Counted from the first letter of the stretch, positions 17,721 through 27,347 are shown. The stretch is 64,000 bases of DNA from Mucilaginibacter sp. MD40 (GCF_002288635.1 NZ_NRSW01000001.1:2747852-2811851); one strand, 5' to 3'. Program-made: numbers and translations. Notes: generated by a model not told the origin, from the sequence alone.

Positions 17721-18540
17721 TTTTTTGGTATATATTTTCCTTTTGATTGATTACCTTGAACTTTTTGCGAAAAATATCTGAGCGAATAGTTTCTTTATTC
17801 CCCAGGCATAGGTAACCAAGCGGACACAGGCTATTATAAAATAAATCGAGAATACGATGTTGCAGTTCTGTTTCAAAGTAGATGAATACGTTACGGCAAC
17901 TTATTAATTGAAATTCGTTGAATACCGTATCAGAAATAAGGTTGTGAACAGAAAATAATGTATTCTGCTTTAGCTCGCTATGTATGGCTGCAGCGTCATA
18001 CATCATAGTAAAATGATCAGTTAAAGACCCTGGTAAACCGGTAAACAAATAGTTTTCGGCGTAACTTTTTATTTTACGCAAGCTGTAAATACCTTTTTTG
18101 GCATAGTTTAACACCTCTGTATTAATATCTGTACCATATATAAAAGAACGTTTCAACAACTTTTCTTCATTCAACAATATGGCAAGTGAATAGGCCTCTT
18201 CGCCCGTTGAACAACCGGCACACCAAACCTTAATATGCTGATAAGTGGATAAATAAGGTATTACCTGGGTATGTAAAGATTTGTAAAAAGCCGGGTCGCG
18301 AAACATCTCTGTAACGTTTACCGTAATTTCTTCCAAAAACTCCTGAAAGAAGCCGGGATCATTTATCAACAGATGCTTCAGATCATAAAACTCCAGCTTC
18401 TTAATCATCATTACCCGGGCAATGCGTCTCCTGAACGAAGCTTCGGTGTAATCGCTGAAGTCAAACCCGTGTATCTTTTTTACAATATCTATCAGTTCTG
18501 TTAACTGGGCATCTGTTAAACTCTCTTTAGCATCAGGCAT
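17710..18540 (-). CDS. CheR-type protein-glutamate methyltransferase
   Basis: A 276-residue SAM-dependent methyltransferase of the CheR family. The N-terminal helical domain (residues 1-75) carries YTEASFRRRIARVM; the SAM-binding part has VWCAGCSTGEEAYSLA and IYGTDINTEVL, and ISCRNVFIYFE lies near the active site. It is the partner of the adjoining CheB domain, with which it overlaps by 11 bases. In chemotaxis CheR methylates receptor glutamates; here, with no receptor gene nearby, the target is likely one of the two neighbouring kinases. It starts 13 bases after the stop of the upstream kinase. Confidence 0.92.
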   Translation of the reverse strand: MPDAKESLTDAQLTELIDIVKKIHGFDFSDYTEASFRRRIARVMMIKKLEFYDLKHLLINDPGFFQEFLEEITVNVTEMFRDPAFYKSLHTQVIPYLSTYQHIKVWCAGCSTGEEAYSLAILLNEEKLLKRSFIYGTDINTEVLNYAKKGIYSLRKIKSYAENYLFTGLPGSLTDHFTMMYDAAAIHSELKQNTLFSVHNLISDTVFNEFQLISCRNVFIYFETELQHRILDLFYNSLCPLGYLCLGNKETIRSDIFRKKFKVINQKENIYQKIGS

Positions 18541-18553
18541 ATTCTTCTATCAA

Positions 18554-21500
18554 CTATCCGTCGAGCCATAATTGCATTAAGGATATCAGCCTGTCCATAT
18601 CTACCGGCTTAGTGATATAGTCATTGGCCCCGGCCGCAATACACTTTTCGCGGTCATCCTTCATGGCCTTGGCGGTTAAGGCAATAACAGGAAGTTTTGC
18701 CCATTTGTTTTGCTTTCTTATTTGCCTTGTTGCCTCGTAACCATCCATTTTAGGCATCATGATATCCATGAGTACGATCTCAATATCGGTTACTTCTTCC
18801 AGCTTAGCAAGCGCCTCTTCTCCATCATTAGCGATCTCAACAACCAAGTCATAGGTTTCAAGAGCGCTGCTTAATGCAAAAATATTGCGCATATCATCAT
18901 CTACAATAAGTACTTTTTTACCCTTGATAGCATCTTTTCCTTTAGTGGTCATTTTTTGTTTCGGCTGATTATTGTTAACGGCTTGCGGGGTATTTTCACT
19001 TATTTTATTTAAAAAGAGATTCACTTCATCAATTAACCTGTCAGATGACTTGCTTGTTTTAACAACCATTGCATTTGCATACTGCATTAAGCGGTTAACC
19101 GAGGTTTTGTCCAGTTCCATTGCTGTGTTAATGATAACCGGCAATGAAATAAATTGATCAACCGCTTTGATCTTATCCAGCAGGTCGAGCCCGGAAATGT
19201 CCGGCAGATTAAGGTCTAAAATCACACACTGATATTCGTGCTCGTTCAGCATTTTAAAGGCCGATTCTCCATCAAAAGCCTGATCCACTGTTATACCCTG
19301 GCTTTGCATCAGATCTTTTAGCGCCTGGCTTTGCGCCTTGTGGTCTTCAACCAATAGTATTTGTGTAAACTTAGTACCGCTGCGAGCCATAATATCACCG
19401 AATAACTTATCAAGAGTTTCGGTATTTACCGGCTTTTTAAGGAAACTTATCGCTCCTTCTTTGCGCACCCGGTTGGCGGCAGCTTCGCCCGCAGACATCA
19501 GGTGCACAGGGATGTGCGCGGTTGCTTCGTCCTGCTTTAGCTCTTTTAATATTTGCCAACCGTCTTTTCCTGGTAGCATAATATCTAATATCACAGCATC
19601 GGGCTGCTGCTCTTTTATCACCTCAAAAGCATTGGTTCCCTCGTTAACCATTACTGGTTCAAAACCATGATCACGGGCGTAATCCTGTAAAATTATCGCA
19701 AAATTAGGATCATCCTCAACAATTACTACAAATGGATCACGATCTGTCGCTGTTGTCTTTTGAGCAACAGGTTGTGGGGTACTTGGCCGCGACATCGGTT
19801 GGTAAGTTTCAACTGTTGGCAATACCTCTTCGTCGCTGTTTTCAAATTTCACTTCAAAAGGCAATGTAAGTACAAATTCGCTACCCACACCAGGTTCACT
19901 CGTAAGCGTAATATAACCACCCAATAATGCGGCTAACTCCCTGCTAATGGATAAACCGAGACCTGTACCGCCATACTTACGACTGGTAGAACCATCAGCC
20001 TGCTGGAAGGCTTCAAATATGATACGTTGTTTATCTGCCGGTATGCCTATGCCGCTATCCTTGATTTTAAAGCTTACTGTTTTAGGACGTGGCCCTGCTA
20101 CAGCTGTTACGCTTATACTGCCACCCTCAGGGGTAAATTTAAAGGCATTGGAAAGCAAGTTTTTAATCACTTGTTCTACCCTAACCTTATCGGTACTAAT
20201 CGCTTGCGGAACATCAGACGATCCGGTTTTAAATTCGATCTTTTTATTTATGGCAACCTCTGCGAATAATGATTGCATATCGCTCAATACCTCAGATATG
20301 CTTACTTCTTCGGTTTGCATATCCAACTTACCGGATTCAATTTTCGACAGATCAAGGATATCATTGATCAACGTAAGCAAGTCATTACCCGCGTTAAATA
20401 TCACACTGGCATACTTGATCTGATCTTCAGAAAGGTTAGCCGGTTTATTATCTTTAAGTATGCGCGCCAGCACCAATATACTGTTTAGTGGCGTGCGCAG
20501 CTCATGACTCATGTTAGCCAGGAATTCTGATTTGTATCTGCCTGTTGTTTCCAGCTCATTTGCTTTTTGAGTGATAGACTGGCGTGCTTCCTCTATTGCC
20601 TGGTTCTTTTCTTCTAAAAGACTTGCTTTTTCTTCCAGTTCGGCATTAATAGTACGTAACTCCTCCTGCTGAACGCGTAACTCTTCCTCTGATGCCTGCA
20701 GCATTTCGGTTTTGTTCATGAGTTCCTCATTGGTAACGCGCATTTCTTCCTGCTGCGCTTCTAATTCCTCAGCCTGCTGTTGAGTTTCCTCAAACAGGTC
20801 ATGCATAATAGTGCGTGCCTGAGCCGTATTTACGGCAATTGCAATATCATTGGCCACACGCTCTATGTAATCTTTTACATGTGCCGGTATTTGGCCACTA
20901 AAACCCAGTTCTAAAACACCTTTGAGCTTTTTATCAAAAAGAAATGGAACAATGAAAGTTTCTATATACCCATCCTGAATGATTGACGATTCAATTTGTA
21001 AACCATCATTAAGTTTACCGCTTATAATTGCCGACTTTTCGTCTTTAGCAGCTTGCCCCACCCAACCTTCAGAAATACGAATAGACTGCTTGATTTTATC
21101 CGGATCTGAAAACGCGTATGAGGCATGAAGTTCAAGTATTTCTTCACTCTCATTTAGTAGATACATGGTACCCGTAAGCGCACCCGAGTATCTGCTAAGC
21201 TCGGTAAGGATGTTGTTACTTAATTCCTTTTCGCTTTGCTGCCCCTGCATCTTATCGTTAAGAACAGCGGTTCCGGTGAGCAGCCAATTTTTGGCTTCAT
21301 TTTCCTCAAGTACTTTTTCAAGTTCAATATTGGCAAGTCTTACTTCTTCCTCTATTTTTTTCTGTCGGTTGAAAGTAGCCTGAATGTAGTAAAACATCAG
21401 GATAACGATGGCCATAAACAGTATGCAGCCAATTACAATAACTACAATTGCCTGCCGGGATGCCCTTTCAGAAGCGGCTTTCCTTTCATCAAGCAGGGAG

Positions 21501-21997
21501 TTCTCAGAATTAATTAAACGGTTATTGATACCTCGTATACTATCCATGTTCTGCTTTCCGCCCAAAAACATCTTATGAGCCACCATATACTCAAGGCCCA
21601 TTTTATCGCGTGTATCAATGTTGTTTTTTAAAACCTGCAACTGGCGATTTACAAGGTCCTTCAACGTATCAATACGCTTAGTCTGTGCCGGGTTATCAGA
21701 AACCAGGTTACTCAGTTGGTATAAATTTTCGGTTATACGAGGTACCGCGGAGTTATAAGGATCAAGAAAAGCTTTATTAGCTGTTGCGCCGTAACCCCGC
21801 ATACCAGTTTCACCATCAATAAGAAGTTGCAGTATCTCATTGGAGGTTTTAATAACCTTTTGGGTGTGATTGACCCATACGGTATCATCCTCTAATTGCT
21901 TTATACTGCTAAAAGAGAGTATGCCAACTAATAACACAAGCAAAACGGATATACCAAAACCCGTTAGGACCTGGTTACGAAAAGAAAGCTTGAACAT
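18554..21997 (-). CDS. Membrane hybrid histidine kinase (CHASE3-GAF-HisKA-HATPase-REC x3)
   Basis: A 1147-residue inner-membrane sensor kinase. A first membrane helix (about 12-28) and a second (about 183-205) enclose a CHASE3-type periplasmic sensor, with TGMRGYGATANKAFLDPYN typical of that fold. A GAF domain follows (about 250-390), then a long coiled coil very rich in Glu and Gln (about 400-485), HisKA with FLANMSHELRTP, HATPase with DSGIGIP and GGTGLGLSI, and three receivers with phospho-Asp in VILDIMLPGKDG, VILDLNLPDISG and IVLMDIMMPKMDG. It heads the minus-strand cluster with cheR, cheB and the soluble kinase. Sensor kinases of this build with CheB/CheR neighbours are widespread, but their signals are mostly unknown. 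Confidence 0.93.
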   Translation of the reverse strand: MFKLSFRNQVLTGFGISVLLVLLVGILSFSSIKQLEDDTVWVNHTQKVIKTSNEILQLLIDGETGMRGYGATANKAFLDPYNSAVPRITENLYQLSNLVSDNPAQTKRIDTLKDLVNRQLQVLKNNIDTRDKMGLEYMVAHKMFLGGKQNMDSIRGINNRLINSENSLLDERKAASERASRQAIVVIVIGCILFMAIVILMFYYIQATFNRQKKIEEEVRLANIELEKVLEENEAKNWLLTGTAVLNDKMQGQQSEKELSNNILTELSRYSGALTGTMYLLNESEEILELHASYAFSDPDKIKQSIRISEGWVGQAAKDEKSAIISGKLNDGLQIESSIIQDGYIETFIVPFLFDKKLKGVLELGFSGQIPAHVKDYIERVANDIAIAVNTAQARTIMHDLFEETQQQAEELEAQQEEMRVTNEELMNKTEMLQASEEELRVQQEELRTINAELEEKASLLEEKNQAIEEARQSITQKANELETTGRYKSEFLANMSHELRTPLNSILVLARILKDNKPANLSEDQIKYASVIFNAGNDLLTLINDILDLSKIESGKLDMQTEEVSISEVLSDMQSLFAEVAINKKIEFKTGSSDVPQAISTDKVRVEQVIKNLLSNAFKFTPEGGSISVTAVAGPRPKTVSFKIKDSGIGIPADKQRIIFEAFQQADGSTSRKYGGTGLGLSISRELAALLGGYITLTSEPGVGSEFVLTLPFEVKFENSDEEVLPTVETYQPMSRPSTPQPVAQKTTATDRDPFVVIVEDDPNFAIILQDYARDHGFEPVMVNEGTNAFEVIKEQQPDAVILDIMLPGKDGWQILKELKQDEATAHIPVHLMSAGEAAANRVRKEGAISFLKKPVNTETLDKLFGDIMARSGTKFTQILLVEDHKAQSQALKDLMQSQGITVDQAFDGESAFKMLNEHEYQCVILDLNLPDISGLDLLDKIKAVDQFISLPVIINTAMELDKTSVNRLMQYANAMVVKTSKSSDRLIDEVNLFLNKISENTPQAVNNNQPKQKMTTKGKDAIKGKKVLIVDDDMRNIFALSSALETYDLVVEIANDGEEALAKLEEVTDIEIVLMDIMMPKMDGYEATRQIRKQNKWAKLPVIALTAKAMKDDREKCIAAGANDYITKPVDMDRLISLMQLWLDG

Positions 21998-22092
21998 AGG
22001 TTAGATTTGGTTATAGTAGTGCAAATATGTTAAAATAAATGTGTACACAAAACACTTTCAGCACAACAAATACGCAGATAGGAAATTTTAAA

Positions 22093-22503
22093 TTACTGTA
22101 TGTTAACAGCTTTTCTAAAACCTGTAGCACCCGCAAGTGAAAGTAAAGCGCCGGCAAATAGCAAATACCACCCCCACTTGAAGGCTATTTGTCGTGATAG
22201 AAAGCCACTGATGCCTTTAAACGGTATAAAGCCAAAAGTTGTTTTTACCTTAAACACAGCGGCTATAAACAATAAGGTTACTAAAGCAACAGAAGCCCAG
22301 GCAGCAATACGTATTACTTTTACCTGGTTGAGTACGGTGCAAAGTATACCAATTACCCCAACCAGCAGCAACGCCATACCATAGGGTTGATTAAGCTTGT
22401 AAACATTCATATTGAACAAATGAAACGGCCTTAACAACGGGCAAAAGGTAGCTACAATTAATATAACAAAGCCGAGTAGAGCTAATAATGAAGGAAGGCG
22501 CAT
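22093..22503 (-). CDS. Hypothetical four-helix membrane protein
   Basis: About 136 residues with four hydrophobic segments: LPSLLALLGFVILIVATF at the start, then AMLLVGVIGILC, IAAWASVALVTLLFIAAVF, and YLLFAGALLSLAGA near the end. I do not recognise the family. ATG at 22503 is chosen; an earlier GTG at 22560 would overlap the end of gldC. It is 19 bases downstream of gldC on the same strand, so it is probably in the same transcript, and may be a lipid- or motility-related membrane protein, but this is only position-based. Confidence 0.6.
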   Translation of the reverse strand: MRLPSLLALLGFVILIVATFCPLLRPFHLFNMNVYKLNQPYGMALLLVGVIGILCTVLNQVKVIRIAAWASVALVTLLFIAAVFKVKTTFGFIPFKGISGFLSRQIAFKWGWYLLFAGALLSLAGATGFRKAVNIQ

Positions 22504-22522
22504 AAACAAAGCGATAGTTAAA

Positions 22523-22852
22523 TTATTGCCTAATTTCCATTTTATCTGCAAAATGAGCACAATAATCGCGCAGATCTTCTACAATATTATTTTCGCCCGT
22601 TGCCCGCAGAAAGGTATCGCCCATAGTTTGCAGCGTTTCGTAGAAAAATCGTTTCATCTCGTCAACCGGCATATCCTTGGTCCAAAGGTCAATTTTCATG
22701 GTGTTTCTGTAACTCGGGTCCCAAACAGATAGCATCATGGCTTTTACAGGCACCGCGTCTTCGCCTTTTGCATCGGTTGATTGCCATACAATTTTTTCAG
22801 GAACATTATTATCGTCGAGTGTTACAGTTAGCTTAATTTCAGCAGTTTTCAT
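22523..22852 (-). CDS. gldC: Gliding motility protein GldC
   Basis: A 109-residue cytosolic protein that matches GldC of Bacteroidota, seen in KIDLWTKDMPVDEMKRFFYE and the short acidic end FADKMEIRQ. In Flavobacterium johnsoniae it supports gliding, probably by stabilising the GldB lipoprotein. Homologues are conserved even in non-gliding members of the phylum. It lies 9 bases after the small membrane-protein gene and before another one, all on the minus strand. No gldB is present within the window. Confidence 0.88.
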   Translation of the reverse strand: MKTAEIKLTVTLDDNNVPEKIVWQSTDAKGEDAVPVKAMMLSVWDPSYRNTMKIDLWTKDMPVDEMKRFFYETLQTMGDTFLRATGENNIVEDLRDYCAHFADKMEIRQ

Positions 22853-22861
22853 TTAAAGTAC

Positions 22862-23167
22862 TTATTTAACAAGGAAAAATATAATCAGCACCAAAGTTAT
22901 AAAGCTAAGCTCTACAATCCAGAGGTTTTTGGTAATGGTAAAAAAATTACGGAAAATAAGATCCAGGAATGACACAACGAAACCAAACAGGATAAATATC
23001 CAGGCAACGGTTGTACTCCAGTTGCCATTGGGCATGCCTGTGATTTTTACTCCGCTTACGAAAATATAACCGGCCGCGATAAAGAAAAATGCTGTGGCAA
23101 AGTTTAGCGGACTAATGCGGAATTTGCGTTGTAGGTTATTTTCTGCCTGATCTTTTATTTCCGCCAT
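22862..23167 (-). CDS. Small hypothetical membrane protein
   Basis: A 101-residue protein with an N-terminal basic stretch and three hydrophobic segments (LNFATAFFFIAAGYIFV, TTVAWIFILFGFVVSFL, and LSFITLVLIIFFLV at the end). I do not recognise a family. The start is set at the ATG at 23167 (MAEIKDQAEN); the frame stays open further upstream but only by running through the end of the helicase gene. It overlaps the helicase end by 32 bases, and gldC follows after 9 bases, so the three are likely one transcript. Confidence 0.65.
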   Translation of the reverse strand: MAEIKDQAENNLQRKFRISPLNFATAFFFIAAGYIFVSGVKITGMPNGNWSTTVAWIFILFGFVVSFLDLIFRNFFTITKNLWIVELSFITLVLIIFFLVK

Positions 23168-24494
23168 ATTGTTTAGATGGTTTTTTATTGTTGGGGTTAT
23201 TTGGATTGCGCTTAGCTTTTGCAGCTTTAAATTTTTTATGCTGGCTGGCTGATTTTTTCTCGTGGAACGCTCCTTTAAAATCAGGATCTTCCTTGCGCTT
23301 CTGCATATCAATTTCACGGGCCTGATCCTGCCGTTCCTGGTAAGGGGTTTCCTCAATGAAAACCTCTGCCGGTATATCACGCACAGGGATAGTTTGCCTT
23401 ATGAGTTTTTGTATTTTGTTAAGGTAATAATCCTCTGCAGGTGTGGCAAAGGTTATGGCTACGCCACTATTAAATGCCCGCCCGGTACGGCCTATGCGGT
23501 GTACATAGTCTTCGATAACTACCGGAACATCAAAGTTTATCACATGACTTACATCACTCACATCAATGCCGCGCGAAGCTACATCTGTGGCTACCAGTAT
23601 CTTTACCTCATCGTTTTTAAAAGAATTGATACTGTTGATCCGTGTATTTTGCCCCTTATTAGCGTGCAGTACTTTTACCTCAGCCTCACCGAACTTACGC
23701 GACAAAAACTTAAAAATATCTTCGGCAACTACTCTCGTCTTGCAGAAAACAATCAGCTTTTTAATATCATCTGTGTGATCTAACAAATGCTTGAGGAGAT
23801 TTACTTTAGTCTTTACATTGGGCACTTTATAAAGCTGTTGTTCAACAGTTTCAGCAGCGGTTGCCTGCGGAGTTACCTCTATTATTGTTGGAAATTCGAG
23901 AAAGTTACCGGCCAAATTATGCACTTTATCGCTCATGGTGGCAGAGAACAACAGATTCTGGCGTTTTACGGGTACTACCTCCAGTATCCGGTTGATCTGT
24001 GGCATAAAGCCCATATCCATCATCTTATCTGCTTCATCAAGTACCAGCGTCTGTAATTGCTTGGTAACAATGTGGCCAGCCAAATAAATATCCAAAAACC
24101 TGCCAGGCGTAGCCACTATAATATCAACACCTTTACTTACCTGTTCTATCTGCGTTTTAGGGCCTATACCTCCAAATAGTACCACAGTGCGTAAATCGGT
24201 ATTAGTTGCAAACGTTCTTATGTTTTCTTCAATTTGCATAGCCAGTTCGCGTGTAGGCGAAACTATTAACGCCCTGGGATTTCCTCCCTGTGCATACTTA
24301 AGTTTCATAAGCAAAGGCAGCACATAAGCAGCTGTTTTGCCTGTACCTGTTTGCGCTATGCCCATTACATCCTGTCCGTTCAATATAGGCGGTATAGCTT
24401 TTTGCTGTATAGGTGTTGGCTGGCTGTAACCGGCATCAGAAATGGCATTTAATATTTGCCGGTTAAATTTAAAATCATCAAAAGTTTCTGCCAT
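23136..24494 (-). CDS. DEAD-box ATP-dependent RNA helicase
   Basis: A 452-residue helicase that unwinds RNA duplexes, usually in ribosome assembly or cold adaptation. Motifs in order: the Q motif (YSQPTPIQQKAIP), Walker A in AQTGTGKTAAYV, PTRELAMQI, DEADKMMDMGF, the SAT motif in FSATMSD, and HRIGRTGRAFNSG. The last 60 residues are a Lys/Asn-rich unstructured tail (KFKAAKAKRNPNNPNNKKPS) typical of RhlE-type helicases. It heads a minus-strand group with the small membrane protein and gldC. Calling it RhlE rather than another DEAD member is an inference from this tail. Confidence 0.95.
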   Translation of the reverse strand: MAETFDDFKFNRQILNAISDAGYSQPTPIQQKAIPPILNGQDVMGIAQTGTGKTAAYVLPLLMKLKYAQGGNPRALIVSPTRELAMQIEENIRTFATNTDLRTVVLFGGIGPKTQIEQVSKGVDIIVATPGRFLDIYLAGHIVTKQLQTLVLDEADKMMDMGFMPQINRILEVVPVKRQNLLFSATMSDKVHNLAGNFLEFPTIIEVTPQATAAETVEQQLYKVPNVKTKVNLLKHLLDHTDDIKKLIVFCKTRVVAEDIFKFLSRKFGEAEVKVLHANKGQNTRINSINSFKNDEVKILVATDVASRGIDVSDVSHVINFDVPVVIEDYVHRIGRTGRAFNSGVAITFATPAEDYYLNKIQKLIRQTIPVRDIPAEVFIEETPYQERQDQAREIDMQKRKEDPDFKGAFHEKKSASQHKKFKAAKAKRNPNNPNNKKPSKQYGGNKRSGRK

Positions 24495-24607
24495 AGCCGC
24501 AAAGATAATGATTAACGACTATAGATGTACTTTGATAGATTATGATTACTATTTCGCTGCTTCTTCAATAAAATTCAAATACTTGCCTTATTAATAGTTT
24601 CACTTTA

Positions 24608-24615
24608 TACTTTTG
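24608..24615 (+). promoter_or_regulatory. Bacteroidota -7 box (TACTTTTG)
   Basis: TACTTTTG fits the TAnnTTTG consensus and lies 27 bases before the ATG of the outer-membrane protein gene. A TTG at 24583-24585 is the nearest possible -33 element, spacing 22, at the edge of the usual range. Prediction only. Confidence 0.45.
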
Positions 24616-24642
24616 GCTTTTATAAACCCCTGATAAATACGC

Positions 24643-25275
24643 ATGAAAAAAACTCTACTTGCAGCACTTCTGTTATTCTCGTTATCAAGTACCCTATTGG
24701 CGCAAACCGGCGAAGGCTATAAATATCTTGGCGGAAGCATATACTTGAACTATAACCGCGACGGCAATACCACCAATTACACATATCCTACCGGCAATGT
24801 TGTTTACACCCAGGAACACTTATTAAACCTGAATATAAGCCCGGAATTTGGCTTTTTTATGAGTAAAAACTGGGCACTGGGTATACAACCGGGTTATACC
24901 CGCGCATCCGGCAGAGAGGTTTCAAACTTTTATTCTAACCAAAATAGCGCTTCTAACTTCACTACGGTTAACAGTTTCCATACCGATTATATAGGGCTGG
25001 CGGTGAATTTGAGGTATTACTGGATGTTTAACGATAAAGTGGGGATATTTCCACAGTTCGGTGTAAGCACGTCGCATATACTCAACGATTTTGGTAACGG
25101 CGGTTTAACTATCGGAGGAACACCTAACGTAGTATTTTTCCCCACTCCTAAGCTGGGCGTAAACATGGGTTTTGGCAATGCCAGTTATTATTATAATTAC
25201 CGAAGCGGTAATACCGTGGTTAACTTGAGTGTAAGTAATAGTTTTAATTTCGGTTTAAATTATTACTGGCGTTAA
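24643..25275 (+). CDS. Outer-membrane beta-barrel protein
   Basis: A 210-residue exported protein with a signal peptide (MKKTLLAALLLFSLSSTLLA, then Q) and a mature part rich in alternating polar and aromatic residues (YLNYNRDG, YYYNYRSG) that ends NFGLNYYWR with a terminal aromatic residue, as expected of an outer-membrane barrel. It resembles the short OmpA-like or porin-family barrels of Bacteroidota, with about eight strands. No substrate is evident. The -7 box at 24608 supports this start. A separate transcript is likely, because pyrC begins 52 bases downstream with its own start. Confidence 0.82.
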   Translation: MKKTLLAALLLFSLSSTLLAQTGEGYKYLGGSIYLNYNRDGNTTNYTYPTGNVVYTQEHLLNLNISPEFGFFMSKNWALGIQPGYTRASGREVSNFYSNQNSASNFTTVNSFHTDYIGLAVNLRYYWMFNDKVGIFPQFGVSTSHILNDFGNGGLTIGGTPNVVFFPTPKLGVNMGFGNASYYYNYRSGNTVVNLSVSNSFNFGLNYYWR

Positions 25276-25327
25276 TTGTCCTGATACCACGTATCATTTT
25301 CTATCAAGTATTATTTAACTTTATCGT

Positions 25328-26662
25328 ATGTCTTCTATCCTTATAAAAGCAGCCAACATAGTTAATGAAGGTAAACAATTTACCGGTGATGTATTGATAA
25401 AAAACGGCTTTATTGACCGTATTGACGGCGCTATAAACACAACTGCCGACCGTGAGATAAACGCGGAAGGTTTATATCTTTTACCCGGTGCTATTGATGA
25501 CCAAGTGCATTTTCGTGAGCCAGGTTTAACACATAAAGCCGATATTTATACAGAATCGCGCGCGGCGGTAGCAGGTGGTATTACCTCGTTTATGGAAATG
25601 CCCAATACGATCCCCAATACGCTTACCCAGGAACTGCTTGAAAATAAATATCAGATAGCAGCGCTGAACTCTCCGGCCAATTACTCATTTTTCATGGGTG
25701 CTTCAAATGATAACCTGGACGAGGTTTTGCGTACCGATGAAAAGAACGTTTGCGGGGTAAAGGTTTTTATGGGATCATCTACCGGGAATATGCTGGTAGA
25801 TAATCCGAACACTCTTGAAAACCTGTTTGCCAAATGCCCCATGCTAATTGCCACACATTGCGAAGATGAAACTACCATTAAGCGCAATCTGGCACATTAC
25901 CGTGAACTGTTGGGGGACGATATTCCCGTAAGATACCATCCGATCATAAGGGACGAAGAAGCATGTTATTTATCGTCGTCGATGGCGGTAGCATTGGCTA
26001 AAAAACACAATACACGTTTGCATATCCTGCATATATCTACCGCTAAAGAAACGCATTTGTTTTCAAATGATATTCCACTGGCCAACAAGAGGATAACCGC
26101 TGAAGCATGTATTCATCATTTATGGTTTAGCGATGCAGATTACGAAACAAAAGGCAATTTTATAAAGTGGAATCCGGCAGTTAAAACCGCTAACGATCGC
26201 GATGAAATACTAAAAGCAGTACTGGATGGCCGTATTGATGTAATAGCCACCGATCACGCACCGCATACGATCCTGGAAAAACAACAACCCTATCTGCAAG
26301 CACCTTCCGGCGGGCCATTAGTACAGCATGCATTAGTGGCTATGCTCGAACTATACCATCACGATAAGATATCATTACCGCAGATTGCCGAGAAAATGGC
26401 GCATAATGTAGCCACCATTTTCCAGATAGAAAAACGAGGGTTTATTCGGGAAGGTTACTGGGCCGATCTGGTATTGGTTGATCTGAACAAACCATGGCAG
26501 GTAAACAAAGAAAACCTTTTATATAAATGCGGATGGTCACCTTTTGAGGAAACCATTTTCCGCTCACAAGTGATGAGCACCATAGTTTCGGGTAATTTGG
26601 TGTATGAAAACGGCCGGTTTAACAATCAAAAAAGCGGACAAAGATTAAGCTTTAACAGATAA
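25328..26662 (+). CDS. pyrC: Dihydroorotase
   Basis: A zinc amidohydrolase of 444 residues that cyclises carbamoyl aspartate to dihydroorotate in pyrimidine synthesis. The metal site is shown by IDDQVHFREPG near the N-terminus, the bridging carboxylated lysine by VKVFMGSSTGNM, and the third ligands by the HILHIST and IATDHAPHT motifs. The length and motif set fit the class I (PyrC/AllB-like) form. It ends 1 base before the stop codon of ribE on the other strand. Hydantoinase or allantoinase activity is the alternative but less likely given the PSGGP motif. Confidence 0.93.
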   Translation: MSSILIKAANIVNEGKQFTGDVLIKNGFIDRIDGAINTTADREINAEGLYLLPGAIDDQVHFREPGLTHKADIYTESRAAVAGGITSFMEMPNTIPNTLTQELLENKYQIAALNSPANYSFFMGASNDNLDEVLRTDEKNVCGVKVFMGSSTGNMLVDNPNTLENLFAKCPMLIATHCEDETTIKRNLAHYRELLGDDIPVRYHPIIRDEEACYLSSSMAVALAKKHNTRLHILHISTAKETHLFSNDIPLANKRITAEACIHHLWFSDADYETKGNFIKWNPAVKTANDRDEILKAVLDGRIDVIATDHAPHTILEKQQPYLQAPSGGPLVQHALVAMLELYHHDKISLPQIAEKMAHNVATIFQIEKRGFIREGYWADLVLVDLNKPWQVNKENLLYKCGWSPFEETIFRSQVMSTIVSGNLVYENGRFNNQKSGQRLSFNR

Positions 26663-26663
26663 A

Positions 26664-27248
26664 TCACCTGTTCATTAAGCGGGCTACATACTTACCTATA
26701 ATATCAAACTCAAGGTTTACAATGCTACCTTCGCGTACTACATGCAGGTTGGTATGCTCATAGGTGTAAGGTATTATGGCTACGGAGAAATAGCCAGGTC
26801 CTGAATTGACTACCGTTAAGCTAATACCATTAACGCAAATTGATCCTTTTTCAACGGTAACATTACCCACCGACGCATCGTACTCAAAGGTGTATTCCCA
26901 ACTGCCGTTAAGTTCAGTGTAACGGGTACAAATAGCTGTTTGATCAACGTGCCCCTGAACAATATGCCCATCAAGGCGCGCGTTCATCACCATACAACGC
27001 TCCAGGTTTACCGGATCACCAACATGTAATTGACCTAAATTAGTTTTATTAAGTGTTTCTTCTATAGCGGTAACCGTATAACTCTGATCGGTAACGCCAA
27101 CTACAGTCAGGCAAACACCGTTATGTGCCACTGATTGATCTATTTTTAGTTCGTGCACAATTGGCGCTTCAACGGTGATATGCAGGTTGCCTTGTTCTTT
27201 TTTTAAGTTGGCTATTTTTCCTAAAGTTTCTATAATTCCGGTAAACAT
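26664..27248 (-). CDS. ribE: Riboflavin synthase alpha subunit
   Basis: Catalyses the last step of riboflavin synthesis, joining two molecules of 6,7-dimethyl-8-ribityllumazine. The 194 residues comprise two similar barrel domains, each beginning with the MFTGIIE-type and MNARLDGHIVQGHVD-type lumazine-binding segments. ATG at 27248 gives the classical start MFTGIIETLG. A TTG lies in frame at 27254 but is not needed. The gene is convergent with pyrC with a 1-base gap. No riboswitch was seen upstream. The symbol ribE is the usual one in this phylum; some genomes call it ribC. Confidence 0.95.
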   Translation of the reverse strand: MFTGIIETLGKIANLKKEQGNLHITVEAPIVHELKIDQSVAHNGVCLTVVGVTDQSYTVTAIEETLNKTNLGQLHVGDPVNLERCMVMNARLDGHIVQGHVDQTAICTRYTELNGSWEYTFEYDASVGNVTVEKGSICVNGISLTVVNSGPGYFSVAIIPYTYEHTNLHVVREGSIVNLEFDIIGKYVARLMNR

Positions 27249-27293
27249 GTTCAAAAGTAATGCTTTTGCAACGCCCTATTGTTAATTAAACAT

Positions 27294-27325
27294 CATAAAA
27301 AAAGCGGGTTGTAGTTGCCCGCTTT
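27294..27325 (-). terminator. Intrinsic terminator of the lipoprotein gene
   Basis: AAAGCGGG (27301-27308) pairs with CCCGCTTT (27318-27325), followed on the minus strand by a run of T. It is 22 bases after the end of the lipoprotein gene at 27348-28100 and before ribE. Confidence 0.85.
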
Positions 27326-27347
27326 ATATTTTAAATCTAAAAAAAGC

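Noticed and set aside
17121..18540. Chemotaxis operon
   Set aside because: CheB lacks the receiver, and no CheA, CheW, CheY or receptor is present; the pair is better read as part of a hybrid-kinase system.
22862..23380. A 172-residue protein overlapping the helicase
   Set aside because: The first 71 codons are antisense-frame extension through the basic tail of the helicase; the ATG at 23167 gives the real small membrane protein.
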